Origin: SZUA-36 sp963774415
Lineage (GTDB): Bacteria; Pseudomonadota; Gammaproteobacteria; Xanthomonadales; SZUA-36
Direction of reading: 5' to 3'
Assembly (NCBI GenBank): GCA_963774415.1
Contig: CAVZEU010000007.1
Coordinates: 1-64,000, forward strand
DNA length: 64,000 nt
The notes under the pieces were generated by a model, which was not told where the DNA came from, ran no database searches, and saw nothing but the letters and a program-made list of their open reading frames with translations. The number at the start of each line of letters is the position of its first letter. Position 1 is the stretch's first letter. Below are positions 1 through 9,419 of this stretch, piece after piece. Position numbers and translations under genes: made by a program.

Positions 1-68
1 CGACTGAATATTGAGTCGTGCGGCGTTTGGGCCGGAACAAGGACCGCTGGCTGCCGAGAGGCGGGCTT

Positions 69-1325
69 TTACTCCGACCTCAATGGCTTGACCACAACCC
101 CGCCCTTCATCACGAAGGCCACGTGCCTGAGCGGCGCCAGGCCCTCGGACGGATCGCCGTTGACCGCCACGAGGTCCGCCAGCAGCCCAGCTTTGACCCG
201 GCCGCGGTCGGGCAACCTCAGCGCGTCCGCGTTGACCGAGGTCGCCGCCCGCAGCACCTCGAGCGGCGGCATGCCATACTCGACCATCAAGTCCATCTCG
301 TCGGCGTTGTCGCCGTGGTCATAAACGCCCACGTCGCCGCCCATCCCGATCGTGACGCCCGCCTCGCGGGCCATGGCGAAGCTGCGACGCTTGAGCGCGA
401 CGCGCTCCGGTGCGGGGTCGGCCCCTTTCTTCCAGCCGGCGTATTGCGCGTACGCTTCCGCAGCCGCCAGCGTCGGGAAATAGGCAACGCCCCGCTCGGC
501 CATCAGGCGGAAGACCTCGGTGGTGCCGCCGTCGCCGTGCTCGATCGAGTAGACGCCGGCCATGACCGCCCGGCGCATCCCCTCCGGGGTGGCCGCGTGC
601 GCCGAGACGGGCCGCCCCGAACTCGCCGCGGTTTCGACCGCCGCGCGGATCTCACTCTCGGAGAAGGTCGGCCTGGCCTCCCCGTTCGGCCCCCAGCGGT
701 AATCCGCGTAAACCTTGACCACGTCGACGCCGTTGCCGATCTGCTCGCGCACGACCCGCACCATGTCGCCGGCATCGGCTTCCTGGGCGCCGAGCGGGAC
801 GCTGACGCCGGCGCGGAAGCCCTTCGGCCCGTAGGAACCGGTCGCGACGATCGCCGGACCCGCGACCAGCAAACGCGGCCCCGGAATCACGCCTTTCGCT
901 ATCGCCTGCTTCACGCCGACGTCCGCGTAGCCTGCCCCTTCGGTGCCGAGGTCGCGCATCGTCGTGAAGCCGGCCATCAGCGTGCGCTGAACGTGCATGC
1001 TGGCGCGGACGACCCGTTCGGCCGTCGATTCGAGCAGGACCTGGTCGTTCCAGGGCGTCTCGTCATAGGGATGGAGCAGAATGTGCGAATGTCCCTCGAT
1101 CATACCCGGCATCAGCGTGGTGCCCGGAAGCTCGACGGTCGTAGCGCCCGCTGGGGCATGAACCTCGGGGCCGGCCTCGGCGATCTTTTTAGCGTCCACC
1201 AACACGGACCAGCCCTCGTGCATTATCTCCCCGTCGAAGACCCGGTCGGGAACGAGCAGCGTGAGTTCACCGGCATCGACCGGGGTGGCGGCCGCCAGGA
1301 TTGCGAGCAGGAAAAGATGGCGCAT
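69..1325 (-). CDS. Secreted metal-dependent amidohydrolase (imidazolonepropionase-like)
   Basis: The 418-residue product starts with a Sec signal peptide (residues 1-18, ending PVDA) and is probably periplasmic. It carries the full amidohydrolase metal-site set: H79-S-H81 after the LMPGMIEGH stretch, the candidate carboxylated lysine K204 (DVVKVYADY), H243 (SAHA), H263 (IEHGD) and D331 (GGDVG). The C-terminal GLLADLVAVNGDP segment is the usual small beta-domain end. Family knowledge: this subgroup (Met-dependent hydrolase A) includes Xaa-Arg/Lys dipeptidases and N-acyl-amino-acid hydrolases; the substrate here cannot be read from sequence. A GGTGA Shine-Dalgarno (SD) lies 6 nt before the ATG. 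Unlike its two relatives at 6323-9419 it keeps every metal ligand. Confidence 0.88.
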   Translation of the reverse strand: MRHLFLLAILAAATPVDAGELTLLVPDRVFDGEIMHEGWSVLVDAKKIAEAGPEVHAPAGATTVELPGTTLMPGMIEGHSHILLHPYDETPWNDQVLLESTAERVVRASMHVQRTLMAGFTTMRDLGTEGAGYADVGVKQAIAKGVIPGPRLLVAGPAIVATGSYGPKGFRAGVSVPLGAQEADAGDMVRVVREQIGNGVDVVKVYADYRWGPNGEARPTFSESEIRAAVETAASSGRPVSAHAATPEGMRRAVMAGVYSIEHGDGGTTEVFRLMAERGVAYFPTLAAAEAYAQYAGWKKGADPAPERVALKRRSFAMAREAGVTIGMGGDVGVYDHGDNADEMDLMVEYGMPPLEVLRAATSVNADALRLPDRGRVKAGLLADLVAVNGDPSEGLAPLRHVAFVMKGGVVVKPLRSE

Positions 1326-1535
1326 GACAAGTCACCGGGTTGGATGTTGCGCCGAGCATAGCAACGCCTTCCAACTGCCGCAATGGAAAAACCCAGTCAC
1401 GGCAGCGTGCATCATCCTCGTCTTGCCGCGCCCGCATTCTGCCTCGCTCTGCCCCGCCCTGCCTCTAGCCTCCAAGCAACAACGCGATATTGGCAGAAGT
1501 GTCCTGCGAAACGTGGGCCACAGCGAATGACCAGC

Positions 1536-1549
1536 TTTTACTCTGGCCC
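1536..1549. repeat. Partial copy of the TTTACTCTG intergenic motif
   Basis: A single half-unit, TTTTACTCTGGCCC, lies between the amidohydrolase and the RidA gene. It matches the half-units of the fuller copies at 12271, 23212 and 42731. It is short enough that chance cannot be excluded. Confidence 0.3.
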
Positions 1550-1566
1550 GAGATTTTGCTGCAACC

Positions 1567-1950
1567 TCAGGTTTGTTTACGGGCAGTTATTTCAATTTCG
1601 ACCTTGGCACCCGGAACAGGTAGCTGGCAGATTATGGTGGTATTCGCCGGACGAGCATGATTGAATTTCTCCGCCAGTACCTTGATAACGTCTTCAAGGT
1701 GCCGATTGTCGGTGACAAATACCCTGCAGCGGAGTACGTCCCCAATGGTCATCTGCGCCTGGTCGAGCACGCCCTCGATGATTGTGAAGATCGCGCGGGT
1801 TTGAAGTTCAGCGCTGTCGGGCATCGTACCGGTCAGGGGATCTACACCGATGGTGCCCGACACATACAACCACTCGCCATCACGAATTGCGCGGCAGTAC
1901 TTGGCCAGATCTTCCGTTGCTGATCCCGAGTAGTATCTTTCGCGTGTCAT
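1567..1950 (-). CDS. RidA/YjgF-family enamine/imine deaminase
   Basis: The 127-residue protein belongs to the Rid superfamily, which hydrolyses reactive enamine/imine intermediates from PLP enzymes and flavin amine oxidases to ketone plus ammonia. The catalytic arginine is R100 in HARPAN and the acidic residues lie in KVEIEI near 117-121. I start at the ATG at 1950 rather than the TTG six bases upstream, because AGGAG sits 7 nt before the ATG. It lies near an FAD-dependent amine/amino-acid oxidase (4136-5518) whose imine product is a plausible substrate; that link is inference. Family membership is secure, the subgroup is not. Confidence 0.87.
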   Translation of the reverse strand: MTRERYYSGSATEDLAKYCRAIRDGEWLYVSGTIGVDPLTGTMPDSAELQTRAIFTIIEGVLDQAQMTIGDVLRCRVFVTDNRHLEDVIKVLAEKFNHARPANTTIICQLPVPGAKVEIEITARKQT

Positions 1951-2466
1951 ATTCAAACTCCTTTCTCCAATCTGCTTTTGGTTGCATTGTCCAGTGGGCT
2001 GTCCCCTGTGCCGTTGGAGCTTTCCAACGATCAGCGTTCATTTCCGGGCCTCGAAGTCGCTTCAGTCTCAGCGTTGCAATCCAGGTTGCCACTTTCCACG
2101 GTTGACCAACGTTGTTTGCCAGACCAATCCAGGAAGACGGAAAGTTAGACGCGGATAATCTGTGAAGTATCTACCAAACCACTTGAAAGCGAATATCCTG
2201 TCAAGTAATGTAACCATATTCACACGAATGTAGATATTATTACATGGCTGAATCTGCGTCCATTAGGTTAATCGGCTGTTGCAACTGAAGTCGCTGCCGA
2301 ACGCCACCTACTGGCAGCGTCGGCAACCCACACACACTGCTATCCGGACAATTGCAGCCCGAGGTAAAGTCTGAACCGGACCGCCAAACATTTTCCTGAT
2401 ACAGTTTTTGCCACCCGGTGAACTGAAACCAAAGGGCCCAGTTGCCTTAAGCTAAGCGTGGAAAGA
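1951..2466. other. Divergent intergenic region with inverted repeats
   Basis: This 516-base stretch separates the divergent RidA gene and APC permease. I find no convincing gene. It holds two inverted repeats: ACTTGA (2181-2186) with TCAAGT (2201-2206), and ATGTAA (2208-2213) with TTACAT (2239-2244). The DNA between 2150 and 2280 is clearly AT-richer than its surroundings. These could be operators for the divergent genes; no cognate regulator is evident. Confidence 0.4.
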
Positions 2467-3957
2467 ATGAAACAAGAACCAATGCAAACGAGAAATGGGA
2501 GACTCACCAGGCGCTTGGGCCTTCTGGGCCTGGCATCGACGGGTATATGCTCGATGCTGGGAGCTTCCATATATGTAGTTCCCTTCATGATTCAGCGAAA
2601 TGTTCCCGGAATCGGGCCTTACGTGCTTCCGGCGTTTCTTCTTGCGGCGCTACCCGCCACGCTGGCTGCACTAGCTTATACCATCCTCGCCTCGGCCATG
2701 CCAAGGGCAGGCGGCACCTACATTTATGCCAGCAGAGGACTCAATCCCTATCTCGGATTTGTGGCGAGTTTCTCACAGTGGTTTGGGCTTTCCACCGCAA
2801 TTGGAGTGATCGCATATGTCGTCATCCCGTTTTTCAGAGACGTTGCCGTACAACTGAACATGCCGGGAGTTGCCACGTCCCTGGATCACGGCAACATCCG
2901 ACTATTGCTTGCGTTGACGGTGTTATGGATTTTTGTAGTGGTCAACATTCTGGGCTCGAGGTTTTACGAGCGCACGTTGGTGCCGCTGATGATTTTGATG
3001 TTTGCATTGGGTGCGATTGTCATTGTGTCAGGCTTTTCGTTTGATCATCAGGATTTCATTATTGCCAGTGGTGTCGACGCCGGCCATTTCGATGCTGCCA
3101 TACAAATAGGGCTCGTGACGTTTCTGTCCGCCAGCGCTGTGCTTTTTTCGAGTTTTATCGGGTTTGATTCCATCGCGCAGGCGGGCGGCGAAGCGAAAAA
3201 TCCTTCTTCCTCTCTTCCCAAGGCGATTGGGATTTCCATCCTGAGCGTCGGCAGTTTCTACTTCCTGTTTACCTCTGCGGTTTATCACGCGGTCCCCTGG
3301 CAGTACGTTGCCCATGAAGCCATGTCTCACGACATAACGGCTGCCGGTTTGCTGACTTATTTACTCCCTCCCGGATGGGCCTTTCTGATTGTCCTGGGAG
3401 CGGCGGTTGCTCTCCTTAATGACTTGCCCGCGATGATTCTTTCTGTTTCAAGGTTGATGTTTGCCTGGGCAGAAGACGAGATATTTCCGAAGCGCATCGC
3501 GAAGGTGAATGCGAAGTTTCATACACCAGTGAATGCGATCATTGCCAGCGGACTTATGGCTTCTCTAAGCGTAATAGGGAGTCACATTGCCGGTGATTTT
3601 TTTCTCGGCGTTGATGTGCTTGTCACGTCAATGATGATAAATTTCCTGCTGATGTGTATCACCGTTATCACGCTGCCAAGGCACAATCCGGCGCTGGCAG
3701 CGGAGATAAGCGTAATCAGGAATCGAACGGCACAATTGACAATTGCCTGGATCGGGGTCGTGTTGCTGGCTGGCCTGCTATCAATTCATGTGTGGAAAGA
3801 TCTTTCTACCGATGTTGCGGCGTGGTATTTCCATTCCACTCAGGTATGGGTTCTGGTCATGCTGTTTGCAAGTATGATCTATTTCTGGGAACGGGGTTCT
3901 CTGAAAAGGCGAGGCATTGGGACACGCGTGGACTTCATGAAACTGCCACCCGAGTGA
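2467..3957 (+). CDS. APC-family amino acid/polyamine permease
   Basis: This is an integral membrane permease of about 496 residues with roughly twelve hydrophobic segments. The first helix carries the APC signature-like stretch GICSMLGASIYVVPF, followed by PRAGGTYIYASRGL, typical of amino acid/polyamine/organocation transporters. Length fits the family (450-550). Start choice is uncertain: GTG at 2458 and ATGs at 2467 and 2482 are all in frame, and none has a strong SD. It is transcribed divergently from the RidA gene and convergently with the FAD amine oxidase. Together these look like an uptake-and-oxidation set for an amino acid or amine. The substrate cannot be assigned. Confidence 0.87.
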   Translation: MKQEPMQTRNGRLTRRLGLLGLASTGICSMLGASIYVVPFMIQRNVPGIGPYVLPAFLLAALPATLAALAYTILASAMPRAGGTYIYASRGLNPYLGFVASFSQWFGLSTAIGVIAYVVIPFFRDVAVQLNMPGVATSLDHGNIRLLLALTVLWIFVVVNILGSRFYERTLVPLMILMFALGAIVIVSGFSFDHQDFIIASGVDAGHFDAAIQIGLVTFLSASAVLFSSFIGFDSIAQAGGEAKNPSSSLPKAIGISILSVGSFYFLFTSAVYHAVPWQYVAHEAMSHDITAAGLLTYLLPPGWAFLIVLGAAVALLNDLPAMILSVSRLMFAWAEDEIFPKRIAKVNAKFHTPVNAIIASGLMASLSVIGSHIAGDFFLGVDVLVTSMMINFLLMCITVITLPRHNPALAAEISVIRNRTAQLTIAWIGVVLLAGLLSIHVWKDLSTDVAAWYFHSTQVWVLVMLFASMIYFWERGSLKRRGIGTRVDFMKLPPE

Positions 3958-3978
3958 GCTTTACATTATTGTTCCTTC

Positions 3979-3996
3979 CCAAAATCCGGATTTTGG
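3979..3996. terminator. Perfect 18-bp palindrome between convergent genes
   Basis: CCAAAATCCGGATTTTGG is fully self-complementary and lies 22 bases after the permease stop, before the convergent oxidase stop at 4136. It could fold in both transcripts, but no T-tract follows, so it is only a possible bidirectional terminator. Confidence 0.4.
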
Positions 3997-4135
3997 CAAT
4001 GTCCACTCGGCTGGAGATTTCTTGCAATGGCCGATTGGCAGGAGTAAGTAACTGCGGAGCGTCATCTTCCAGTCGCGCCTTGTACGTCCCTGTCACAGAC
4101 GGTTACCCCATACCGGACAATAATCGAGATTCCAT

Positions 4136-5518
4136 TCATCGGCAAAACAGCCTGGTCAACCGATTTCGCAGATGCGCGGCGAACATGAGCGACGAAGGCA
4201 GCAACCGCATTAACGGATATGCGGGAATTGAAACGGGTTGTTCCGGCGGCACGGACATCTGCGTCTCATTGCCACTGGCAATCGCCCTGGCTACCTCGGA
4301 ACCGATCAGTGCATTGGTAGCGATTCCGCGGCCATTGCATGACTGTATGGCCAGGAGACTTTCATCGACTTCATATACCTTTGGCAACAAATCCGTGTTG
4401 ATCCATGCTTGCCCCGGCCACAAGTACTGGATTCCAATGCCCTTGAGTTCAGGGAAGTAGTGCCCGATCCTGGCGGCAGCCTCCGAAACCAGTGCAGAGC
4501 GGCTTCGTGGAATCGGGGAATCAGGAAATGCAGCGATAAGTCTGTTTTCAATATCGTACCGCGCAGTGAAAATGTACGGTCTCTTGTCGGTGAATGAGGC
4601 CCGCCCTTTCAACACACGCTTGCGCTGCTCCACACTTAAAGGCTCGGTTGCGTACTCGATCACGTCAAGGGGCAAAACGGTCCTGCGCAGAGCAGGATGA
4701 AGCCCCGGATTACCACCGTTGGCGGCCAAAACGACGAACTCGGCCTCGAGCGCACCGCCCTGCGTTTTTATTTTCCAGATCGATTCCTGCCGAACCAGTT
4801 CACATACGCGGCTCGAAGAATAAATCCTGGCGCCGCGCTGAAGCGCCGCCGATGCCAGTCCACGAGTCAACGCCAGCGGATTTATGGTTCCTCCTTCATC
4901 GAACCGGAGCGCGCCAAGATAGCTATGAGTACCAAGCTGCTCCGCTGTCGTCTCCTCATCAACGAAAGAGACCGGGAACCCACGTTCCTGCCATTCTCCG
5001 GCGCGCATTCGAAAGGCCTCGACCAAATCGCGATTATGCGCAGGCGTCCAAAAGCCACCTTGATTGGCTTCACAATTCACTTCGTACTTTTCGATCAGAT
5101 CAAAAAGAAACGCGGCTGAGCTACCAACCATGTGAACAAGTCTGCGACCACGTTCCGGACCTAATGTCTTTTCAACGTCGGAAGGCTTATGCCGTACCAA
5201 ATCTGGAGCCACCAGGCCACCGCTTCTGCCTGTCGCTCCTGCCCCCGGCTGATCTCCCTCCAGCACCGTGACGTTTACCCCTGCTTCAGCCAGGTGCAAA
5301 GCACAGGACAGACCAGCTATGCCGGCGCCAATAACCGCAACCTCAGCGTGGGCGGCCCCGGACAGAGATGTCAGGTCGGGGCCCGTGGGAGATGTGTGTT
5401 CCCAAAGTATGTTGCGGCGATTTTCATCTACGCCACGTGCGTAACTCACTGGCCGTACCACATCAACTGAACCCATCATCCGCGGAGTTAAAACGCAGGC
5501 GCAGCTGACATGGTGCAA
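4136..5518 (-). CDS. FAD-dependent amine/D-amino acid oxidoreductase (DAO family, PuuB/OrdL-like)
   Basis: The 460-residue protein has the Rossmann dinucleotide motif VIGAGIAGLSCALHLAEAG (about residues 62-80), the ribose-binding E87, and a GATGRSGGL flavin loop near 94-102. The C-terminal SCNGRGIATNALIGSEVA closes the FAD site. Overall layout resembles gamma-glutamylputrescine oxidase and other DAO-superfamily enzymes, which oxidise an amine or amino acid to an imine with H2O2 or quinone reduction. A TTG start at 5518 is chosen because GAGGAG lies 5 nt upstream; the ATG at 5479 lacks an SD. It lies 26 nt downstream of the MarR gene, so the two probably form an operon. Substrate unknown. Confidence 0.85.
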   Translation of the reverse strand: MHHVSCACVLTPRMMGSVDVVRPVSYARGVDENRRNILWEHTSPTGPDLTSLSGAAHAEVAVIGAGIAGLSCALHLAEAGVNVTVLEGDQPGAGATGRSGGLVAPDLVRHKPSDVEKTLGPERGRRLVHMVGSSAAFLFDLIEKYEVNCEANQGGFWTPAHNRDLVEAFRMRAGEWQERGFPVSFVDEETTAEQLGTHSYLGALRFDEGGTINPLALTRGLASAALQRGARIYSSSRVCELVRQESIWKIKTQGGALEAEFVVLAANGGNPGLHPALRRTVLPLDVIEYATEPLSVEQRKRVLKGRASFTDKRPYIFTARYDIENRLIAAFPDSPIPRSRSALVSEAAARIGHYFPELKGIGIQYLWPGQAWINTDLLPKVYEVDESLLAIQSCNGRGIATNALIGSEVARAIASGNETQMSVPPEQPVSIPAYPLMRLLPSSLMFAAHLRNRLTRLFCR

Positions 5519-5544
5519 TTACACTCCTCACGACCCCTGCCAAA

Positions 5545-6036
5545 CTACTCGATGGGAAGCTTGCTTAAATTGCGAACCAGCGTCTGTAGCATCACGACCA
5601 ATTGCTCCAGCTGTTCGTCATCGAGCCCGTCTACTGCACGTTTAAGCTGGCGACTCCCCAGGGTCATAACTTGCTCTGATAGCTCTCGGCCCCCTTCGGT
5701 AAGGTACACGTCAGTGATTCTGTTATCGGCCTTATTAGCGTTGAATTCAACCCAACCATCGCGGCGCATTCGCTCCAAGGCTCTGCTGGCGGTAGACCTC
5801 TTTAGCAACGCGAATTCAGCTAGATCCTTTATGCTGATGGGACTGCGACGCATCAGCACGGTGAATAATCGGTACGTGGCGCGGTTCAGCCCAAACTTCA
5901 GGATTGCCTTGTCCAGATCTTCGTGAAACTTGAAATCCGCATGAGCAATCAAGTAAAACGGCGACGTGAACAGATTGAAATCCGTGCTTGCCGGATCGAG
6001 GTGCTTTGGCAGTTCCCTGCCGCGTTTGTCCAGCAT
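5545..6036 (-). CDS. MarR-family transcriptional regulator
   Basis: About 163 residues with a MarR winged helix: helix-turn-helix in SIKDLAEFALLKRSTASRALERM, followed by the wing NKADNRITDVYLTEGGREL. Family members are dimeric repressors, often released by aromatic or amine ligands. I place the start at the ATG at 6036, which has AAAGG 7 nt upstream; the frame is open to a GTG at 6072 with no clear SD. Directly upstream of the FAD oxidase on the same strand, it is a likely local regulator of that gene. The 10-bp palindrome AGAATATTCT at 6110-6119 is a candidate autoregulatory site. Confidence 0.85.
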   Translation of the reverse strand: MLDKRGRELPKHLDPASTDFNLFTSPFYLIAHADFKFHEDLDKAILKFGLNRATYRLFTVLMRRSPISIKDLAEFALLKRSTASRALERMRRDGWVEFNANKADNRITDVYLTEGGRELSEQVMTLGSRQLKRAVDGLDDEQLEQLVVMLQTLVRNLSKLPIE

Positions 6037-6322
6037 GTTCTGACCTTTCACCATCACCGCTCTATGTGGCACTTGTAATACGTCTTCAATTTCTACACTC
6101 CTGCCTGGGAGAATATTCTAGTCAGGGGCGTCAAAAAACATTCACTATTGACCCGCCATTTTATAGCTGTGTGGCATGGAGCGAAGCGAAAATAGCACAC
6201 AATGATACAAGAAAACGAGCGTGAGCATTTTGCCCCCCCATTTTGAATCTACTGGTTGCAACGCACCCTGACTGTTTGCGCAGCACTGCCCCGTGCGGGC
6301 AGCGAGCGGCCGAATGTGGGTC

Positions 6323-7901
6323 TCACTTGTGACGAACCCCCCCTTTGATTACCACGTTAACTCGCTTCAGAGCGCTGAGATCAGCTAACGGGTTCCCGGC
6401 AACGACGATGACATCGGCCAGTTTGCCCTCTTCAATCGTTCCAAGCTGATCTTCGAGCCCCAATGCTTCGGCTCCATTCCGGGTCGCAGCGATGATGGCA
6501 TCCATCGGGGCCATGCCTTCCTCCACCATCTGACGGTATTCAGTAGCGTTTGGATCATCCTGTTGGAAATTCAGAAACGAAGAGGGTATCGGTGCCGAGG
6601 GACAGTTTTGCGCCGGCCCTGATGAAATTCCGCATGTTCAGATGTGAGGTTGCGCGATGCTGCTGCATCTCGTTGAAGGATGGCCCGGACAAGCCGAATG
6701 TATCACCACCATCGGCTCGGCCCTCCAGCGTCGCACGGTCACTCTGATAGACAGGCAATCCAGACTGACCGGGGTGTCTCTTGTTGAACAACATTTTGTC
6801 ACGATACCGCATTAGAATGCGGTACTCCTTGGGCTCCATCGACATAATGAATAACGTCTCGTCAAATAGGTCGGGGTCGGCCGCGTGTTCAGCTCCTGTA
6901 ATTTGAACCCGCAATAGAGAGTCCACGATCACGCCTTTTTCGACGTATCGCCGGATGATGTCGGGATCTACCACGAAATGTCCGTAAAACGGATGCTCGA
7001 GCGTATCGATATCAAAGTCCAACATGCGCCGCAGACCCGCATTGCTCGGCCCGCAGTGCACGTCGACCTGTTTCCCATGCGCATGCGCTTTGTTGATGAT
7101 GTAACGCAGCTCCTCGTCCGAGAAGTCGTTCTTGCCGTTATACTTTTCGTCGGACATGTACAACTTCCAGAAATTGAAATCCGGCCCCAGGTAACGGTCC
7201 GTCTTGGCCTCTATGTCATCCACTACGTTGTAGGCGAACTCATCATGGAGCCAGGCCACCGCGTCCTTTGGCGTATTGTTTTCTTTGATGTAATGTTCGA
7301 AGTGCTGTTGGCTCATAAACAGCCCGCCACCAAGAAAAATCCTTGGGCCAGGTATCTCACCGGCGTCAATCTTGTGTTTTACCTTGAGAAGCCGGCTTGC
7401 AGGCCCGCTGGTTTGCCGCATGCTGGTAACACCCTGCATGAGATAAACCCATGCTCGATGAGGCATTCGGGCAAAGGTCTCCTCCCAGCGGGCCCGCAAA
7501 TCTTTTATTGGCAGGTCAGCCGTTGGAGCTGGATACAACGGATTCAATTGAATGTGTTGATTGGAATTGATAATGCCAGGCATCACGGTCATGCCCTCGG
7601 CATTTATCACTTGCGCATCAGCCGGAATGTCAACGCTCTCTTTGGGACCAACGCGTGTAATTTTCTTACCTTGGATGATAACGGTGTAGCCGAACTTGGG
7701 CGCAGCGCCAGTCGCATCAATCACGTTCCCGCCGACGATGGCAATCGGATGTTGCGGAACGAATGGCGGCTCCTGCGGCCCGAGATGCCGCATCAACTGA
7801 TTTTCCTCCTCAGCGGCGCTGGCCGGCCTGGCCATTACCACGACCAGTAAGAGAAACAGTGAGGCGGCAGTTTTAATATAGCTAATAACGTTCAAACGCA
7901 T
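6323..7901 (-). pseudogene. Amidohydrolase, frameshifted and missing one metal ligand
   Basis: The gene reads as a secreted amidohydrolase of about 525 residues (signal peptide 1-29, ending RPASA) until it hits a TGA after TDTLFVSEFPTG at 6555. Reading continues in another frame as QQDDPNATEYRQMVEEG and on to a proper family C-terminus at 6323. Removing one base from the AAA at 6567-6569 (TTT on the coding strand) restores the frame. Metal-site residues K246, H282, H303 and D438 are present, but the first histidine of HxH is asparagine (N114-Q-H116). The start at 7901 has AGGAG 7 nt upstream. It follows another amidohydrolase gene by 54 nt. Either a decayed gene or a homopolymer base-calling error; the lost ligand favours decay. 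Confidence 0.8.
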
Positions 7902-7955
7902 GTTAGTGCTCCTGTGACTCTGAAAATTCGAATCAGTTTTTGGCCGCACGCACGG

Positions 7956-9419
7956 CTATTCACCGGCCTGGACCGGCCCCCGCACCTCGCGCCCATTCGC
8001 AATGAGATAACGCAAATCTCGCAGGTTTTGGATATTTTCAAGAGGGTCGGAACCGACGATCAGAACATCTGCGAGCTTGCCTGCCTCCAATGTTCCGAGC
8101 TTGTCGCCCATTCCCAATACTTCTGCTCCAACACGGGTTGCGGCGACAAGCAATTCTTGATCCTTCAGGCCGGCTTGCTTGAGAAATCCAAGTTCGGTGA
8201 AGTAGCTACCCGGATAACGAGACTCGCCTGCGAATGGAATATCCGTTCCAACTACGAGGGGAATGCCCGCTTTATGTGCCTCCCGCACCATTTCCAACTG
8301 TTGTTCATGGCTCATCGGGAATCGTCGCGACATCGTGTAGTAAAACCCACCTCCGGGAATTCCTGCTGATGGGTAGCCGGTCGTGAGAACGTTATAGAAA
8401 GCGGTTATGGTCGGGTCAAACGCGGTCCCGCTCTTCGCCATGATCTTAACCGTCTCTTGGTCCATAGCAAGTGGATGCTCGACGGTATCCACCCCTGCCT
8501 CGGCAGCCCACTTCGTATACTTACCGAATGCGTCTACGGCGACCCGGAAGCCAAGCATGTGCGCCTCGTCCACCGCGGCCTGAACTTCTTCCCGGTCAAA
8601 CGGGGCGGTCAACTTGATCCAGTCCGCATGCTGACGAACTTGCTCACGCACGGCCAAGCGCCAATCCGAGGGGCCATTTGCGACGCGAACCCTTGGGCTT
8701 GATGTAAGGCTCTTTGGCCGTCCGGTGGCCGTGGCTGTTATCTCGTCCCCGTGGCCGCCTCGAGCTACTATCAGTTGCCCGCTCCAAAGCACCCTTGGCC
8801 CATCGATCAGGTTACGTTCGACCGCCTCTTTTAAACGCAGCGCAACGTCGTTCCTGGTGCCCACATCCCTTACGGTCGTAATACCACCGTCCAGAAGCTG
8901 CGACAGCAAGAGCATTCCGCGAATTGCGGCGGCGGCATCCGAGTCCCGGTAATTGCGAAAATCCTTTCCGCGCTGTTGATCGAGGTGTATATGCATATCG
9001 ATCAAACCCGGCAAAACGAAAAGGCCGCTGGCGTTGATGCGGCGATCGACGCGTTTGGGCAGGTCGATAGCGCTGGAAGCACCGGCCGCAATGATGCGGT
9101 CGCCCCGAATCAAGACCCGACCATTTTCAATTGGCGGACTGTCCAAGCCCGTGATGAGCGTTCCGCCATCGATGACAAGCACCGGATCATTGGAAGTATC
9201 CCGCGGCGGTATCGGAACGTGGCGTGTGTCGTCTGTCGTTGCCCAGTTCTGGTCACCGGCAATTCCCGCAGAGGAAGCCGCCGTCAGCAATATCGCACAA
9301 AGCGTCGTGACGATACCGGTCAGGGTCCAGCGAAAGCGGCCATGAAGGTTGCCGTGGCGCTGCGTCATTCCGCTGCGTACCCTAATTGCAGGTTTGTCAG
9401 AGCCGCCAAACATTTGCAT
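7956..9419 (-). CDS. Secreted amidohydrolase with a His-to-Asp metal-site change
   Basis: The 487-residue protein has a hydrophobic export segment (about residues 31-55) and then an imidazolonepropionase-like amidohydrolase fold. Visible metal-site residues are H143 and H145 (LIDMHIHL), K269 (ADWIKLTAP), H315 (TVEHPLA) and D393 (VVGTDIPF). The position where the family normally has a metal-binding histidine (VAVHA) reads VAVDAFG, D296. The codon is GAC, one base from CAC. The ATG overlaps the TGA of the upstream TonB receptor gene (TGATG), so translation is probably coupled. Substrate unknown; the D296 change may alter metal number or activity. Confidence 0.85.
   Translation of the reverse strand: MQMFGGSDKPAIRVRSGMTQRHGNLHGRFRWTLTGIVTTLCAILLTAASSAGIAGDQNWATTDDTRHVPIPPRDTSNDPVLVIDGGTLITGLDSPPIENGRVLIRGDRIIAAGASSAIDLPKRVDRRINASGLFVLPGLIDMHIHLDQQRGKDFRNYRDSDAAAAIRGMLLLSQLLDGGITTVRDVGTRNDVALRLKEAVERNLIDGPRVLWSGQLIVARGGHGDEITATATGRPKSLTSSPRVRVANGPSDWRLAVREQVRQHADWIKLTAPFDREEVQAAVDEAHMLGFRVAVDAFGKYTKWAAEAGVDTVEHPLAMDQETVKIMAKSGTAFDPTITAFYNVLTTGYPSAGIPGGGFYYTMSRRFPMSHEQQLEMVREAHKAGIPLVVGTDIPFAGESRYPGSYFTELGFLKQAGLKDQELLVAATRVGAEVLGMGDKLGTLEAGKLADVLIVGSDPLENIQNLRDLRYLIANGREVRGPVQAGE

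Noticed and set aside
18..1361. A 447-codon plus-strand frame opposite the first amidohydrolase
   Set aside because: It is the antisense shadow of a gene with clear metal-binding motifs; its composition (Arg/His/Gly-rich) is typical of GC-rich shadow frames.
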